Assembly: GCA_015709575.1 (NCBI GenBank)
Contig: CP054190.1
Span: 2,044,616-2,108,615 of the forward strand
Source of the DNA: Planctomycetia bacterium
Lineage (GTDB): Bacteria; Planctomycetota; Phycisphaerae; UBA1845; Fen-1342
Length of the DNA: 64,000 bases
Reading direction: 5' to 3'
The stretch's first letter is position 1, and every line of letters begins with the position of its first letter. A program made the translations under genes and the position numbers. Shown in pieces: positions 49,180 to 60,648 of the stretch. The notes under the pieces are model-generated. The model ran no database searches. It had not been told where the DNA came from and saw only the letters and a list, made by a program, of their open reading frames with translations.

Positions 49180-50232
49180 ATGCTGTCTTCGAAGGAGCCT
49201 GTCTCCACCGCCGTACCGACGCCGGCTCCGGCCGTGTCGATGCTGCGAAAGATCCGCCCGATGGTGCGATTGCCGTCGGAGCCGGAGCTCTCGCAGATTC
49301 CGGCGGAAGACGTTCGCATGTTGAGGCAGTTGCTCGAATCGCCCGTCGAGTGCGTCATCGATCCTAGCTATGACGACCCGGCCATCGAGCAGGAACACCT
49401 CCGATTTTTCGCGTCCCATCACGACGCGCTCTACATCACCCTCGCCAGCGGAACGCCCGAAGTCGGCCAGCCGCTCGACGACGCCGCGCTCGCCAACGAC
49501 GACAGCGGCGTGGACCTGCTCGGCGCGACGCGCATCCCCGCCTGGGAAGACGAACGGCAGATGTTCCTGCGGTTCAATTTCGCCCGGCTGAAGGTGATGC
49601 AGATCGTTCGTGCGAACCGCGGCAAGCGCCTGACCGTTGAACAGACCCGCGAGCTGGCTCGCTGGGAACGTTTCGTCTGCGAGATCCGCAGCGAGGTCGT
49701 GCGCGCGAACCTGCCGCTGGTGCTGGCCATGTCCAAGCGGACCCGCATCACCGGCGTCGATTTTGCCGACCTGATCAGCGAGGGCAACCTGGCCCTGCTC
49801 CGCAGCGTCGATAAATTCGACTCGTCGCGCGGGTTCAAGTTCAGCACCTATGCCTGCCGTGCGATTCTTAAGAGCTTCTCACGGGTCGCGGCCCGCACGG
49901 CCCGCTACCGCGGCTATTTCCCCACCGAGTTCGACCCGACGCTTGAAAAAAGCGATTACGTCGAGCAGAAGCGGACTGGGTTTGAAGGCGAGTGCGTCGC
50001 TGAACTCAAGCACATCCTGGCCCGAAACCTTGCCAAGCTCAACGACGTCGAGGAGCGCGTCATCCGTGCACGATTCGCGCTGGACGACATCGACGCCCTC
50101 GACCCCCGGGCCAAGACGCTCGAGCAGGTCGGCGAAATGATCGGCGTCACCAAGGAGCGCGTCCGCCAGATTCAGAACAAGGCGCTGCAGAAGCTCAAGT
50201 CGGCGCTCGAGGACAACCTGCTCTCATCCTGA
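49180..50232 (+). CDS. RNA polymerase sigma factor, sigma-70 family
   Basis: 350 aa from the ATG at 49180 (AAGAGG 8 nt before). Region 2 (RANLPLVLAMSKRTRITGVDFADLISEGNLALLRSVDKFD, FKFSTYACRAILKSFSR; about 190-245) and region 4 (EERVIRARFAL, LEQVGEMIGVTKERVRQIQNKALQKL; about 290-340) are clear. The N-terminal 110 residues are not conserved and carry no region 1.1. It differs from the sigma factor at 34185 by lacking helix-turn-helix units and by a short region 3. A group 2-4 type factor; its regulon is unknown. Confidence 0.88.
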   Translation: MLSSKEPVSTAVPTPAPAVSMLRKIRPMVRLPSEPELSQIPAEDVRMLRQLLESPVECVIDPSYDDPAIEQEHLRFFASHHDALYITLASGTPEVGQPLDDAALANDDSGVDLLGATRIPAWEDERQMFLRFNFARLKVMQIVRANRGKRLTVEQTRELARWERFVCEIRSEVVRANLPLVLAMSKRTRITGVDFADLISEGNLALLRSVDKFDSSRGFKFSTYACRAILKSFSRVAARTARYRGYFPTEFDPTLEKSDYVEQKRTGFEGECVAELKHILARNLAKLNDVEERVIRARFALDDIDALDPRAKTLEQVGEMIGVTKERVRQIQNKALQKLKSALEDNLLSS

Positions 50233-50283
50233 CGTGCCGGCCCGTAAGCGCCCACGTCAGTCACAAGCCTCCTCCTCCTCCCT

Positions 50284-50330
50284 GGCGACCCGCCCGAGCC
50301 ATGAGCTTGGGCGGGTCGCCGGATTGTTCC
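50284..50330 (+). terminator. Strong hairpin after the sigma factor gene
   Basis: GGCGACCCGCCC pairs perfectly with GGGCGGGTCGCC (50284-50295, 50309-50320), and the inner GAGC/GCTT extends the stem to 16 bp with a 5-nt loop. Only GGATTGTT follows, so the T tract is weak, but position 51 bp past the stop codon fits a terminator. Confidence 0.65.
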
Positions 50331-50361
50331 ACCATGCCGCGCTGCTGCGATCCCGCGTAAA

Positions 50362-52106
<1,745 letters not shown>

Positions 52107-52160
52107 AGTGTGGCGCAGCCCCGGCAGCGAACAGGCATTAATGGAATCGAGGCCGCTGCG

Positions 52161-52706
52161 ATGATTCGACGATTCGTCGCCGCAACCAGCTTCTGGCTGC
52201 TTGTCGCCACGTCCGCGGCGCTCCTCGCACCCTGCGCGCTGCTGCCGGCCTGGATGGAGCATCGCGCCGCACGCGCCGCCCACGCCGATGCGCAACAGCG
52301 CGTGCTTGCCCTATCCGCGGAAAACGTGCGGCTGGCGCGCGTCATTGACCACCACCGCAACGACCCCGCGTTCATCGAGCGCCACGCACGACGCGAGTTC
52401 GGGCTGACGCCGCCGGGGGTCGAGGCCATTCCGGCGCCCGCCCAGGCGCCGACAGAGATTGCCGCGGCGATCGGCGAGGCGCCCCCCGCGCCGCCGTCCA
52501 TCATTCGGGCCGACGTAGAGACAGGCGTGGAGTCCTTCCTGCAGCGATTCCCCCAGGCGCAGGCGTACCTGGACCCGCATAAACGCCCGATGATCCTGGC
52601 CGCCGGTGCCTCACTGGCCCTGATCGCACTCGTACTGCTCGGCAGGCCGGCGCAGCGGGCATCGCGGTCGTCTCAAGCGCGAGCGCCCCGAGTCGCCGGG
52701 ACGTAG
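52161..52706 (+). CDS. FtsB/DivIC-family protein with a second membrane helix
   Basis: 181 aa from the ATG at 52161. One membrane helix (FWLLVATSAALLAPCALLPAW) is followed by a coiled coil (AHADAQQRVLALSAENVRLARVIDHH) and NDPAFIERHARREFGLTPPGVE, the FtsB/DivIC mark (helix, then AR.E.G). The part after it is a Pro/Ala-rich linker, and a second membrane helix (PMILAAGASLALIALVLL) ends the protein, which is not usual in FtsB (about 100 aa). It probably belongs to the FtsQLB division complex. Place after eno supports this. Confidence 0.72.
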   Translation: MIRRFVAATSFWLLVATSAALLAPCALLPAWMEHRAARAAHADAQQRVLALSAENVRLARVIDHHRNDPAFIERHARREFGLTPPGVEAIPAPAQAPTEIAAAIGEAPPAPPSIIRADVETGVESFLQRFPQAQAYLDPHKRPMILAAGASLALIALVLLGRPAQRASRSSQARAPRVAGT

Positions 52707-52711
52707 CGGGT

Positions 52712-54079
52712 CTACGGAGTTGCCGGTGCGGTTGCGGGTGCGGACGTGGGGGACGCAGCGCCCCGCCTAGCGAGGATCCAGTCCGCAATCGCCGCGACGG
52801 CCGACTCGTCCACGTTCGCCGTCTCGCGGTACTCCGCCGGTGTCGATTTCCCCGCACCGCGCACCAGCAGGTGATTCAGCCCCGCGAGTTCGCGCCAGGT
52901 GACCCGCGGATGCGCCTTGGCAAAATCGCGCCAGGCCGCGGCATCCGGTCGCGTGACCTGGTAATCGCGCTCGGCGTGCAGCACCAGCATCGGCCGCTCC
53001 CACGTGGCGGCGATCTCCAGCGGATGAACCGCGTGCAATCGCGCCCAGTACCCCGCCGGCTGACCTAGCACCAGCCCGACGACCTGCTCCGGCGCTCCCG
53101 AACGGATTTTTTCGCACGCCTCGCGAATGACTTCGCGCTGTCGCCGATCGTCCTCGCTCACTTCGCCGTCGGATTCCGCGACGTACGCCGTCTGCTCCTC
53201 CAGCAGGTCGAGCACGGATCGTCCCGGCGCAGCGATCATCACCGCGCCCGCGACGGACGGCTCATCCTTCACAACCAGCGGCGTGAGCATCGCACCGAGA
53301 CTGTGCCCGACTACAAAAACCCGTTTCGCATCGACCTCCGGCCGCGACCGCAGCAGCGCCAGCGCCGCGCGCGCGTCGTCGATGACCTCGTTCTGCGGCG
53401 TCCACTCCTCCGGCTTGACCGCCATCGGGTGGGCCCTCGTCCGCTTGTCAAATCGCAACACGATGATCCCGCGCGACGCCAGCCCCCACGCCAGGTCGCG
53501 GAACATCTGCACACCGCCGACCGACTGCTCCATGTCCTGCGGGCCCGAGCCATGCAGCAGCACCACCGCCGGATGCGGTCCCGCGCTGTTCGGTATCGTG
53601 ATCTTCCCGGGCAATGGCAGCGGCGGCCCCCCCACCGTGACCGCATACTCGGTGAAGCGCGACGGATCCCCATATGCCGGCGGCGGAACCAGTAATTCCA
53701 TCCGATCAAACCAGAGTCCTGCCAGCCGGTTCGAGGAATCGACAATCACGCGCCCATCCACTGTCCCCCGATCAAATCGCCAGCGGAACTTCACCACCGC
53801 GTTCGGCCCCTCAATCGCGAGCGTCTCACCCTCCGACTTCTGAAACCCACCAACCCGGTTCTGAAGCGTTTGATAGGTGATCCGCGCCCGCGGCGGGCGA
53901 AAACCCTCGAGCATCATCTCGTCGCCGCGCGCGCAGAATTCGTCGAACTTCTCCGCCAGGAACAACCCCAGCAACTCGCGCCCTACGTGCAGCCGCGGGT
54001 CTTCCTGTGCAGCTGACATGGACGCAGCAACCGGACCAAGTGCAACGATCGCGAGCAGCAGAAAACCGCGAGTTCTCAT
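52712..54079 (-). CDS. Exported alpha/beta hydrolase with DUF3887-like N-domain
   Basis: 455 aa from the ATG at 54079 (GGAGA 5 nt before). Signal peptide FLLLAIVALGPVAASMSAAQ. Residues 25-125 form a small alpha/beta domain (GRELLGLFLAEKFDEFCARGDEMM), as in DUF3887 proteins. The hydrolase domain has PAVVLLHGSGPQD (oxyanion), nucleophile Ser in VGHSLGAML, Asp in HAERDYQV and His in GLNHLLVRG, so the triad is complete. Esterase or peptidase action outside the cytoplasm is likely. The last 20 residues are Thr/Pro/Ala-rich. Confidence 0.85.
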   Translation of the reverse strand: MRTRGFLLLAIVALGPVAASMSAAQEDPRLHVGRELLGLFLAEKFDEFCARGDEMMLEGFRPPRARITYQTLQNRVGGFQKSEGETLAIEGPNAVVKFRWRFDRGTVDGRVIVDSSNRLAGLWFDRMELLVPPPAYGDPSRFTEYAVTVGGPPLPLPGKITIPNSAGPHPAVVLLHGSGPQDMEQSVGGVQMFRDLAWGLASRGIIVLRFDKRTRAHPMAVKPEEWTPQNEVIDDARAALALLRSRPEVDAKRVFVVGHSLGAMLTPLVVKDEPSVAGAVMIAAPGRSVLDLLEEQTAYVAESDGEVSEDDRRQREVIREACEKIRSGAPEQVVGLVLGQPAGYWARLHAVHPLEIAATWERPMLVLHAERDYQVTRPDAAAWRDFAKAHPRVTWRELAGLNHLLVRGAGKSTPAEYRETANVDESAVAAIADWILARRGAASPTSAPATAPATP

Positions 54080-54153
54080 CGAAATCTCCGGGCGAGCCGC
54101 CTTACTATCATCGAGCGAACGGACAAACCCGCACCACTCGAGGGCCGCGAGGA

Positions 54154-55098
54154 TTATACCCCGCGCGCACGCTCGCTCCGCAGGTGCGCCAGCACCGCGT
54201 CCGCCACCGCGTGCATCCGCCAGAGTCCGCCGTGTGTCCGCGACGCAATGTGCGGCGTCAGGATGCACGATCCCATCTGAAACAACTCGTGATCCGGCGG
54301 CACCGGCTCCGGCTCGATCACATCCAGACCGGCCCCCGCCAGCCGCCCGCTGCGCAGCGCATCAATCAGCGCTGTGGTATCGACGATCGCCCCCCGCGCC
54401 GTGTTCACCAGCCTCGCCCCCGGCCGCATTTGCTCCAGCACGCTTCGTCCGATCATGCCGCGCGTCTCGGATGTCAGCGGAACGTGGATCGTGAGAATGT
54501 CCGATTCCCGCCACAGCGGATCGGCACGGACCCGCTCTGCTTCGAATCCGATCGGTCGCACGTCCGCGACATCGTGATAGATCACCCGTGCCCCAAACCC
54601 GGCTGCGCAGATTCGACCGACGCGACTGCCGATGTTGCCTAACCCCAGGATCCCGATCGTGCAGTCGCGCAGCTCGACACCGTGGGGGTTGCGGCGCGCG
54701 TCCTCAAACCGGCCGGCCGCATAGGCTGCCGCCAGTTGCGGGATTGGCCGCAGCAGGTTCAGCATGAGCGTCACCGCCAGTTCCGCCACCGCGTCTGACG
54801 CCGCCGTCGGCGTGCTCAGAACCGTGATGCCCCGCTCGCTGGCGGCGGCGAGGTCCACCCGCTCCACCCCGACGCCGGCCACACCGATCACGCGCAGAGC
54901 GCTGCCGGCGTCGATCACCGCTTTCGTCACCCGCGTGTGTGTTCGAACCACCAGCCCCTGTACGCCCGGCAAAGCCGCGATCAACCTCGCCTCATCGGAC
55001 GACGGAGCAAACACGACATCCGCCTGCTCCGCAATCCGTGCATGCGTCGCCGGGTCAAGCGGCTCTGCCAGCAGAATTCGCGGACGTTCACGCTTCAT
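54154..55098 (-). CDS. D-2-hydroxyacid dehydrogenase (SerA-like)
   Basis: 314 aa. The Rossmann motif GLGNIGSRVG is at about residues 151-160. The catalytic set is present: Arg in NTARGAIVD, Glu in DVIEPEPVP and His in TPHIASRTHGG. The N-terminal GVAGVGVERVDLAAASERGI is typical of 3-phosphoglycerate dehydrogenase, but the ACT domain of SerA is absent, so it may act on phosphoglycerate, glyoxylate or hydroxypyruvate. ATG at 55098. Its stop lies 74 bp before the start of the alpha/beta hydrolase gene on the same strand. Confidence 0.87.
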   Translation of the reverse strand: MKRERPRILLAEPLDPATHARIAEQADVVFAPSSDEARLIAALPGVQGLVVRTHTRVTKAVIDAGSALRVIGVAGVGVERVDLAAASERGITVLSTPTAASDAVAELAVTLMLNLLRPIPQLAAAYAAGRFEDARRNPHGVELRDCTIGILGLGNIGSRVGRICAAGFGARVIYHDVADVRPIGFEAERVRADPLWRESDILTIHVPLTSETRGMIGRSVLEQMRPGARLVNTARGAIVDTTALIDALRSGRLAGAGLDVIEPEPVPPDHELFQMGSCILTPHIASRTHGGLWRMHAVADAVLAHLRSERARGV

Positions 55099-55330
55099 GA
55101 TTACCCTGCGAAATCGTCACAAAACCGCATCCGGGCGCTGTTACCGAGCGCGTGACCACGGCCGACCGATCCGGGATCGGAGTGTATCATCGGATCGCTT
55201 CCGGCTGCGCGTAAAGTGCGCTGACCGGCGCAATTCGGCGTCAGGGACGCGCATCCGGCGGTAGAATCCGTGGCTTTCACCGCCTGCGCGGCAGGCGGCG
55301 TTGAACCCAGATGAGAGGCGGAACCAGAAC

Positions 55331-55642
55331 ATGATCTTCGGTGAAGAGGAATCGGCGCAACCGATGCAGAATCCCCAGGGGCAGCAGCGCGTTCGGCTGG
55401 ACATGAGCCGCATGGACACCGTGTACGCCAACTTCTTCGCGATGGCCGGCTCCGCGGATGAAGTGGTGATCTTTGTGGGGGCGAACTCAGCGCTGCCCGG
55501 CGCGACCGAGCCGTCACTGACCGTTTCTCACCGGCTGATCCTGCTGCCGCAGAACGCCAAGCGCCTGATGCTGGCGCTTCAGCAGACGGTCAAGGCACAC
55601 GAAGACCGCTTCGGGCCGATTGAGCTGGGACCGAAAGGCTGA
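55331..55642 (+). CDS. DUF3467 family protein
   Basis: 103 aa from the ATG at 55331. VRLDMSRMDTVYANFFAMAGSADEVVIFVGANS, then VSHRLILLPQNAKRLMLALQQTVKAHEDRFGPIEL is the DUF3467 pattern (YANF...DEVVIDF...P.HAK.L...L...). The family is common in bacteria and archaea and has no proven role. It is a lone plus-strand gene. Confidence 0.8.
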   Translation: MIFGEEESAQPMQNPQGQQRVRLDMSRMDTVYANFFAMAGSADEVVIFVGANSALPGATEPSLTVSHRLILLPQNAKRLMLALQQTVKAHEDRFGPIELGPKG

Positions 55643-55775
55643 TGACGCTCGCGCGGCGGGCGACCCCGCAACCGCGCGGCCCCGCACAACGCCGCGATTC
55701 AGCTACCACGCGGTGCCATTGCCGCGCGCCCTTCGCGGCTTGCATTTAGGGCTGCATGCACGCCGGTGCTGAGCT

Positions 55776-55812
55776 GTAGGCTGGTGCTGAGCGAAGCGAA
55801 GCCCAGCATCGC
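55776..55812. repeat. Dispersed hairpin repeat (GTAGGCTGG...GCCCAGCA type)
   Basis: GTAGGCTGGTGCTGAG, then CGAAGCGAAG, then CCCAGCATCGC: arms that pair as GCTGG(T)GCTGAG... with mismatch and a repeated CGAAG centre. It resembles the widespread GTAGG.TGG...GCGAAGCGAAGCCCA-type interspersed repeat known in many genomes. It lies between convergent DUF3467 and lpxA genes, a usual place for such elements. Confidence 0.5.
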
Positions 55813-55860
55813 CGTTCGATCGGCTCGCTGCCCGCGGCCATCACCTATGTCGCCCAGTCT

Positions 55861-56664
55861 TCACGCTTCCGCATCCTCGGTCGCAATGTGCTTTCGCCCG
55901 CGATACGGCGTGTACCCGCGCTTGCTGGGCGCTGTAACAAACGCGGCCAGCCGCCGACCCGGCTCCGTTGTGACGCGCCCCGCCACCTGCTCCGCCGCCA
56001 CCCGAAACGAAATGCCGGACCGGAACAGCGTGCGGTAGCCCTCGCGGATTTCCATTCGCTCGGCCGGCGACATCCCCGCCCGGCGCAACCCCACCACGTT
56101 CGGTCCGACCACGCCCATCGGACCCAGGATCATGAACGGCACGACGTCGTTCGTGACGCGCACGCCGCTGATCATTGCCAGCTCGCCGACTCGTACGAAC
56201 TGGTGAATCGCCGTGTTTCCCGCGATGAAGGCCTTGTCCCCCACCGATACGTGCCCCGCCAACAGCGCTCCGTTGGCCATCTTCACGTCGTCGCCGACCG
56301 TGCAATTGTGTGCGACGTGCGAGCACGCCATCAGGAAGCCGCGCCGACCGACCGTCGTGATGCTGCCCGGCATCGTCCCGCGATGAATGCTGACGTGCTC
56401 ACGGATGATGGTCTCTTCACCGATCCGCGTAAACGTCGGTTCGCCGGTGAAGGCCAGGTCCTGCGGCGGCTGGCCGATCGTCGCAAACGGGTGAATTACG
56501 ACGCGCGGCTCGATCGTCGTGCCCTCACCCACATACACATGCGCGATCAGCCGCACGCCGTCGCTGATGCGCACTCCTTTTTCCACGATGCAGTACGGCC
56601 CGATCTCGGCATCGCGGCTGATTTCCGCGGAAGCGTCGACGACCGCAGTCGAGTGAATCGGCAT
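55861..56664 (-). CDS. lpxA: UDP-N-acetylglucosamine acyltransferase LpxA
   Basis: 267 aa, near the E. coli length (262). Left-handed beta-helix hexapeptides run from VVDASAEISRDAEIGPYCIV onward. ATIGQPPQDLAFTGEPT, IREHVSIHRGT, SHVAHNCTVGD (catalytic His) and GNTAIHQFVRVGELAMISG are diagnostic. It adds a 3-hydroxyacyl chain to UDP-GlcNAc as the first step of lipid A synthesis, so the cell should have LPS-like lipid. ATG at 56664 with GGAG upstream. It is the last gene of the mdh-to-lpxA run, 5 bp after the CodA-like stop codon. Confidence 0.93.
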   Translation of the reverse strand: MPIHSTAVVDASAEISRDAEIGPYCIVEKGVRISDGVRLIAHVYVGEGTTIEPRVVIHPFATIGQPPQDLAFTGEPTFTRIGEETIIREHVSIHRGTMPGSITTVGRRGFLMACSHVAHNCTVGDDVKMANGALLAGHVSVGDKAFIAGNTAIHQFVRVGELAMISGVRVTNDVVPFMILGPMGVVGPNVVGLRRAGMSPAERMEIREGYRTLFRSGISFRVAAEQVAGRVTTEPGRRLAAFVTAPSKRGYTPYRGRKHIATEDAEA

Positions 56665-56669
56665 GCGCG

Positions 56670-57965
56670 CTAACTCCGTAACGTGACCACTGCCGGTACA
56701 CCCGTGGATGCCCCTACGGCGATGCAACCGGCGTGAACAACCAGCATCGGTGCAGGACGATCCGACAGCAGTTGCACCGCATCCCCAACCGCGAACAACG
56801 CCAGGTCCGCGGGCTCGCCCACCGCCACGCGCTGGGCGCCCGCACCGACCACGTCCGCGGCCATGCCCGTCACCATCTCCAGTGCCGTCCGCATCCGTCG
56901 GTCGCTGTCCATGTGCTCGGCATGCACCAGTAGAAACGCCTGGTCCAGCAGGCGCCCGTTACCGATCGGATAAAACGGGTCGCGGATGCAATCCTGCCCC
57001 GCAGCGCACGGAACACCAGCATCCAGCAAGTCGCGCACGCGCGTCAGACCCCGCCGCCGCGGGTATCCGTCGCCGCGCCCCTGCAGGTGGAGGTTCACCC
57101 CCGGGTTCGTCACGACGCGGATCCGCGCTTCCGCCACCCGGGCGATCACACGCCGCGCATACTCCTCGGGATAGGAGGCCAGCGCACAAACGTGCGACGC
57201 CGTCACGCGCCCCTGCCAACCGCGCTCGATCGTCAACTCCGTCAGCATCTCGGTGCAGCGGCTGTTCGGATCGTCGGTCTCATCCACGTGGACGTCGATT
57301 TCCGCGTTGTGCTCGGCCGCAACGTCAAACACAATTTTCAGATGCGCCCGGCTGTCGGCCGGGCTGCGTTCGACGTGGGGAATGCCGCCGACCAGCGTAC
57401 ATCCGGCGCGCATGGCCGCCCGCAGGTTCGCCTCCGCTTCCGGATCGCGGATCAGCCCGTCCTGCGGAAATGCGACAATCTGAATCCGGATGCGATCGCG
57501 AAACTCCGCCGCCGCTGCCGCCACCCCCTCCAGCAGGCGCAGCCCCGCGGCCGAGCCGACGTCGACGTGCGCGCGAATCGTGCCTGTTCCACCGCGCCAT
57601 TCCGCATCAAAGCAGCGCCGGGCGCGCTCATGGACGCCATCCGGCGTCAATTCACGCTTCGCAGCGGCCCAGTGCGAAATCGCCTCCGCCAGTGTGCCGC
57701 TACGGTTGGGCAAAACTGTTTCACGTGAAAACGCAAGATCGGGGTGCAGGTGCGCATCAACCAGTGCCGGCAGAAGCAGTGCACCGGCGGCGTCGATCAC
57801 ATTATCGTCCGCCGATATCGTCCCATCGGGCTGCGGAGCCACACGCTCAATCGCGCCGTTGGACCAGGAGATGGCGAATCGCCCCGGAAGCGGGATCAGC
57901 GGCGGGTTGACTGTGTCCGTAGGCGACGGCAGCAGGCGGGCGTTCACGATCCGGCCGGCGTTCAT
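56670..57965 (-). CDS. CodA-like amidohydrolase (cytosine deaminase family)
   Basis: 431 aa. Metal motifs: VDAHLHPDLAF (HxH, near residue 73), the DVHVDETDDPNSR segment (His, near 220), TASHVCAL (His) and GQDCIRDPFYPIGNG (Asp), which matches cytosine deaminase (HDDVFDPWYPLG in CodA) and its relatives. It should remove an amino group from a pyrimidine, triazine or similar ring; the substrate is not certain. The start overlaps the pdxJ stop by 4 bp, so it is co-translated. It is an unusual partner for pdxJ and lpxA. Confidence 0.82.
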   Translation of the reverse strand: MNAGRIVNARLLPSPTDTVNPPLIPLPGRFAISWSNGAIERVAPQPDGTISADDNVIDAAGALLLPALVDAHLHPDLAFSRETVLPNRSGTLAEAISHWAAAKRELTPDGVHERARRCFDAEWRGGTGTIRAHVDVGSAAGLRLLEGVAAAAAEFRDRIRIQIVAFPQDGLIRDPEAEANLRAAMRAGCTLVGGIPHVERSPADSRAHLKIVFDVAAEHNAEIDVHVDETDDPNSRCTEMLTELTIERGWQGRVTASHVCALASYPEEYARRVIARVAEARIRVVTNPGVNLHLQGRGDGYPRRRGLTRVRDLLDAGVPCAAGQDCIRDPFYPIGNGRLLDQAFLLVHAEHMDSDRRMRTALEMVTGMAADVVGAGAQRVAVGEPADLALFAVGDAVQLLSDRPAPMLVVHAGCIAVGASTGVPAVVTLRS

Positions 57966-58735
57966 CCGTTGTGCCCGAGCAGGTCCTCGGCGTCCACGAT
58001 GGCGACGTGATGCTGGGACGCACGATCCAGCAGGCGCTTCATTTCGCGCACCGCCTCGCGCATACCGACAAACACCGACCGGGCCACGATGCTGTGCCCG
58101 ATGTTGAACTCGGTGAACCCCGCCAGCGCCGCCACCGCATCCACGTTGCGATAGGTCAGACCGTGTCCGGCGTGAACAACCAGTCCCGACTCGTGTGCGA
58201 CGTCGATGGCCTCACCGAGCGACCGCAGGGCGCGCTCCGTTTGCGCGCGGGTGCGGGCGTGCGCATAGCCGCCGGTCCACAGCTCTATCGCATTGAAGCC
58301 GCACTTCGCCGCGGCCCGGACCTGGGCCGCGTCCGGCTCGATGAACGCGCTGACCTCGATGCCCGCCCCGCGCAACCGGCGCACCACCCCGCGCAGCCGG
58401 GCCGCGTGAGCGACGACATTCAGCCCGCCCTCGGTCGTCACCTCCTGGCGGCGCTCCGGGACCAGCGTGCATTGATGCGGCTTGAGGCGCAGCGCGATGC
58501 GCACGATGCCCGCATCGCTGGACATCTCCATGTTGAGCCGGCCGGCAACCGTGCGGCGCAGCACTTCGGCGTCGCGGTCGCTGACGTGCCGGCGATCCTC
58601 GCGCAGATGAAACGTGATGGTATCCGCCCCGCCCAATTCGGCCTCGACCGCCGCCCAGACCGGGTCCGGCTCATCCGCCCCGCGGGCCTGGCGGATGGTG
58701 GCGACGTGATCGATGTTGACGCCCAGACGGATCAT
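57962..58735 (-). CDS. pdxJ: Pyridoxine 5'-phosphate synthase
   Basis: 257 aa from the ATG at 58735. RLGVNIDHVATIRQARG opens it, followed by ADTITFHLREDRRHVSDRD (catalytic region), MEMS (Glu), CTLVPERRQEVTTEGGLNV, IELWTGGYA and HAGHGLTYRNV, all PdxJ marks. It joins 1-deoxyxylulose 5-phosphate with 3-amino-2-oxopropyl phosphate to give pyridoxine 5'-phosphate. The gene feeds PLP to enzymes such as cystathionine beta-synthase at 2060-3460. Confidence 0.95.
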   Translation of the reverse strand: MIRLGVNIDHVATIRQARGADEPDPVWAAVEAELGGADTITFHLREDRRHVSDRDAEVLRRTVAGRLNMEMSSDAGIVRIALRLKPHQCTLVPERRQEVTTEGGLNVVAHAARLRGVVRRLRGAGIEVSAFIEPDAAQVRAAAKCGFNAIELWTGGYAHARTRAQTERALRSLGEAIDVAHESGLVVHAGHGLTYRNVDAVAALAGFTEFNIGHSIVARSVFVGMREAVREMKRLLDRASQHHVAIVDAEDLLGHNG

Positions 58736-58789
58736 TCGCACTGCTTCCACCGGCGCACGGGACGGACGCCCGCCGGACTCGCGCTGACG

Positions 58790-59572
58790 CTAGCGCTGCT
58801 CGTTGCGAGCAAGAAATTCCTCGTTGATCTTCAGCGTGGCGCTCATGAATTTTGCTTCGTAGCCGCGCTCGCGGCAACTGCGCACGATCGCGTTGCAGTC
58901 CTTCGGCAGACACTTGCCGGAGAAGCCGCGCGCCCAAGGATAGACGAACGTGTGGTCGCGGCTGATGCGCGGATCGGCCAGCCAGATTTCCCGCAGGATG
59001 TTGAAGTCCACTCCGTGCGCCCTGGCCACGTCGAAAAACTCGTTCACAAACGTCACCTTCACGGCATAGAAGGCGTTTTCCATGTACTTGGCCACTTCGG
59101 CGGTGATCGCGTCGCAGAAGTAGTACCGGCAGTACGAGTTGTAATAGTGCTTGTAAAAATCGGCGGCCAGAGAGATGTCCTCGGTGCGGCCGCCCAGCAC
59201 GACAAAGTCGCGCTCGGCGACGTTTCCGAAGACGTGTGCGACGGTCTCCCCGAGGTACTCCGGCTGAAACACGATCCGCTTGCCGGTCTCGCGCACCAGC
59301 CGGTCGGTCGTGCCGGGCGTTACCGTGCTGCGCAGGATGATCAGCGGCGCCTTGATCCAGCCGACCGCCTCCTCCACGATCGACACGTCGCACGAGCCGT
59401 CCGGCTTCATCGGCGTCGGCACGGCGACCATCACCACGTCGCAGGCGTTGATTTCCTCGCGCGATGCGTGCCCGGGCTTCACGTCATAGAGAAGCGTGCC
59501 CGGACCGCATAGTTTCTGCATGGCGCTGCCGACGACACCCGCGCCCACGCACCCGACTCTCGGCTTGCCCAC
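58790..59572 (-). CDS. Short UDP-glucose/GDP-mannose dehydrogenase-like protein
   Basis: 260 aa, GTG start. N-terminal Rossmann part (RVGCVGAGVVGSAM), VVMVAVPTPMK, ILRSTVTPGTTD, QPEYLGE and the middle helix-rich part (ITAEVAKYMENAFYAVKVTFVNEFF), ending soon after the catalytic Cys motif GFSGKCLPKD. Normal enzymes have about 430 residues with a third, nucleotide-binding domain; here it is absent and no remnant follows. It is 18 bp after mdh and 54 bp ahead of pdxJ. It may act on a different or smaller substrate, or work in a complex. Confidence 0.8.
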   Translation of the reverse strand: MGKPRVGCVGAGVVGSAMQKLCGPGTLLYDVKPGHASREEINACDVVMVAVPTPMKPDGSCDVSIVEEAVGWIKAPLIILRSTVTPGTTDRLVRETGKRIVFQPEYLGETVAHVFGNVAERDFVVLGGRTEDISLAADFYKHYYNSYCRYYFCDAITAEVAKYMENAFYAVKVTFVNEFFDVARAHGVDFNILREIWLADPRISRDHTFVYPWARGFSGKCLPKDCNAIVRSCRERGYEAKFMSATLKINEEFLARNEQR

Positions 59573-59590
59573 ACCGCTCTCCCTCGAACG

Positions 59591-60586
<996 letters not shown>

Positions 60587-60648
60587 TCATATCGCCGGGT
60601 GTGTGCGGTGAAAATCGCCCCGAGATGGAGAGTCTGGCACCCGCGCGA

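Noticed and set aside
57971-59512. A 513-codon plus-strand open frame opposite pdxJ and the short dehydrogenase
   Set aside because: Shadow frame; both minus-strand genes carry full family motifs.
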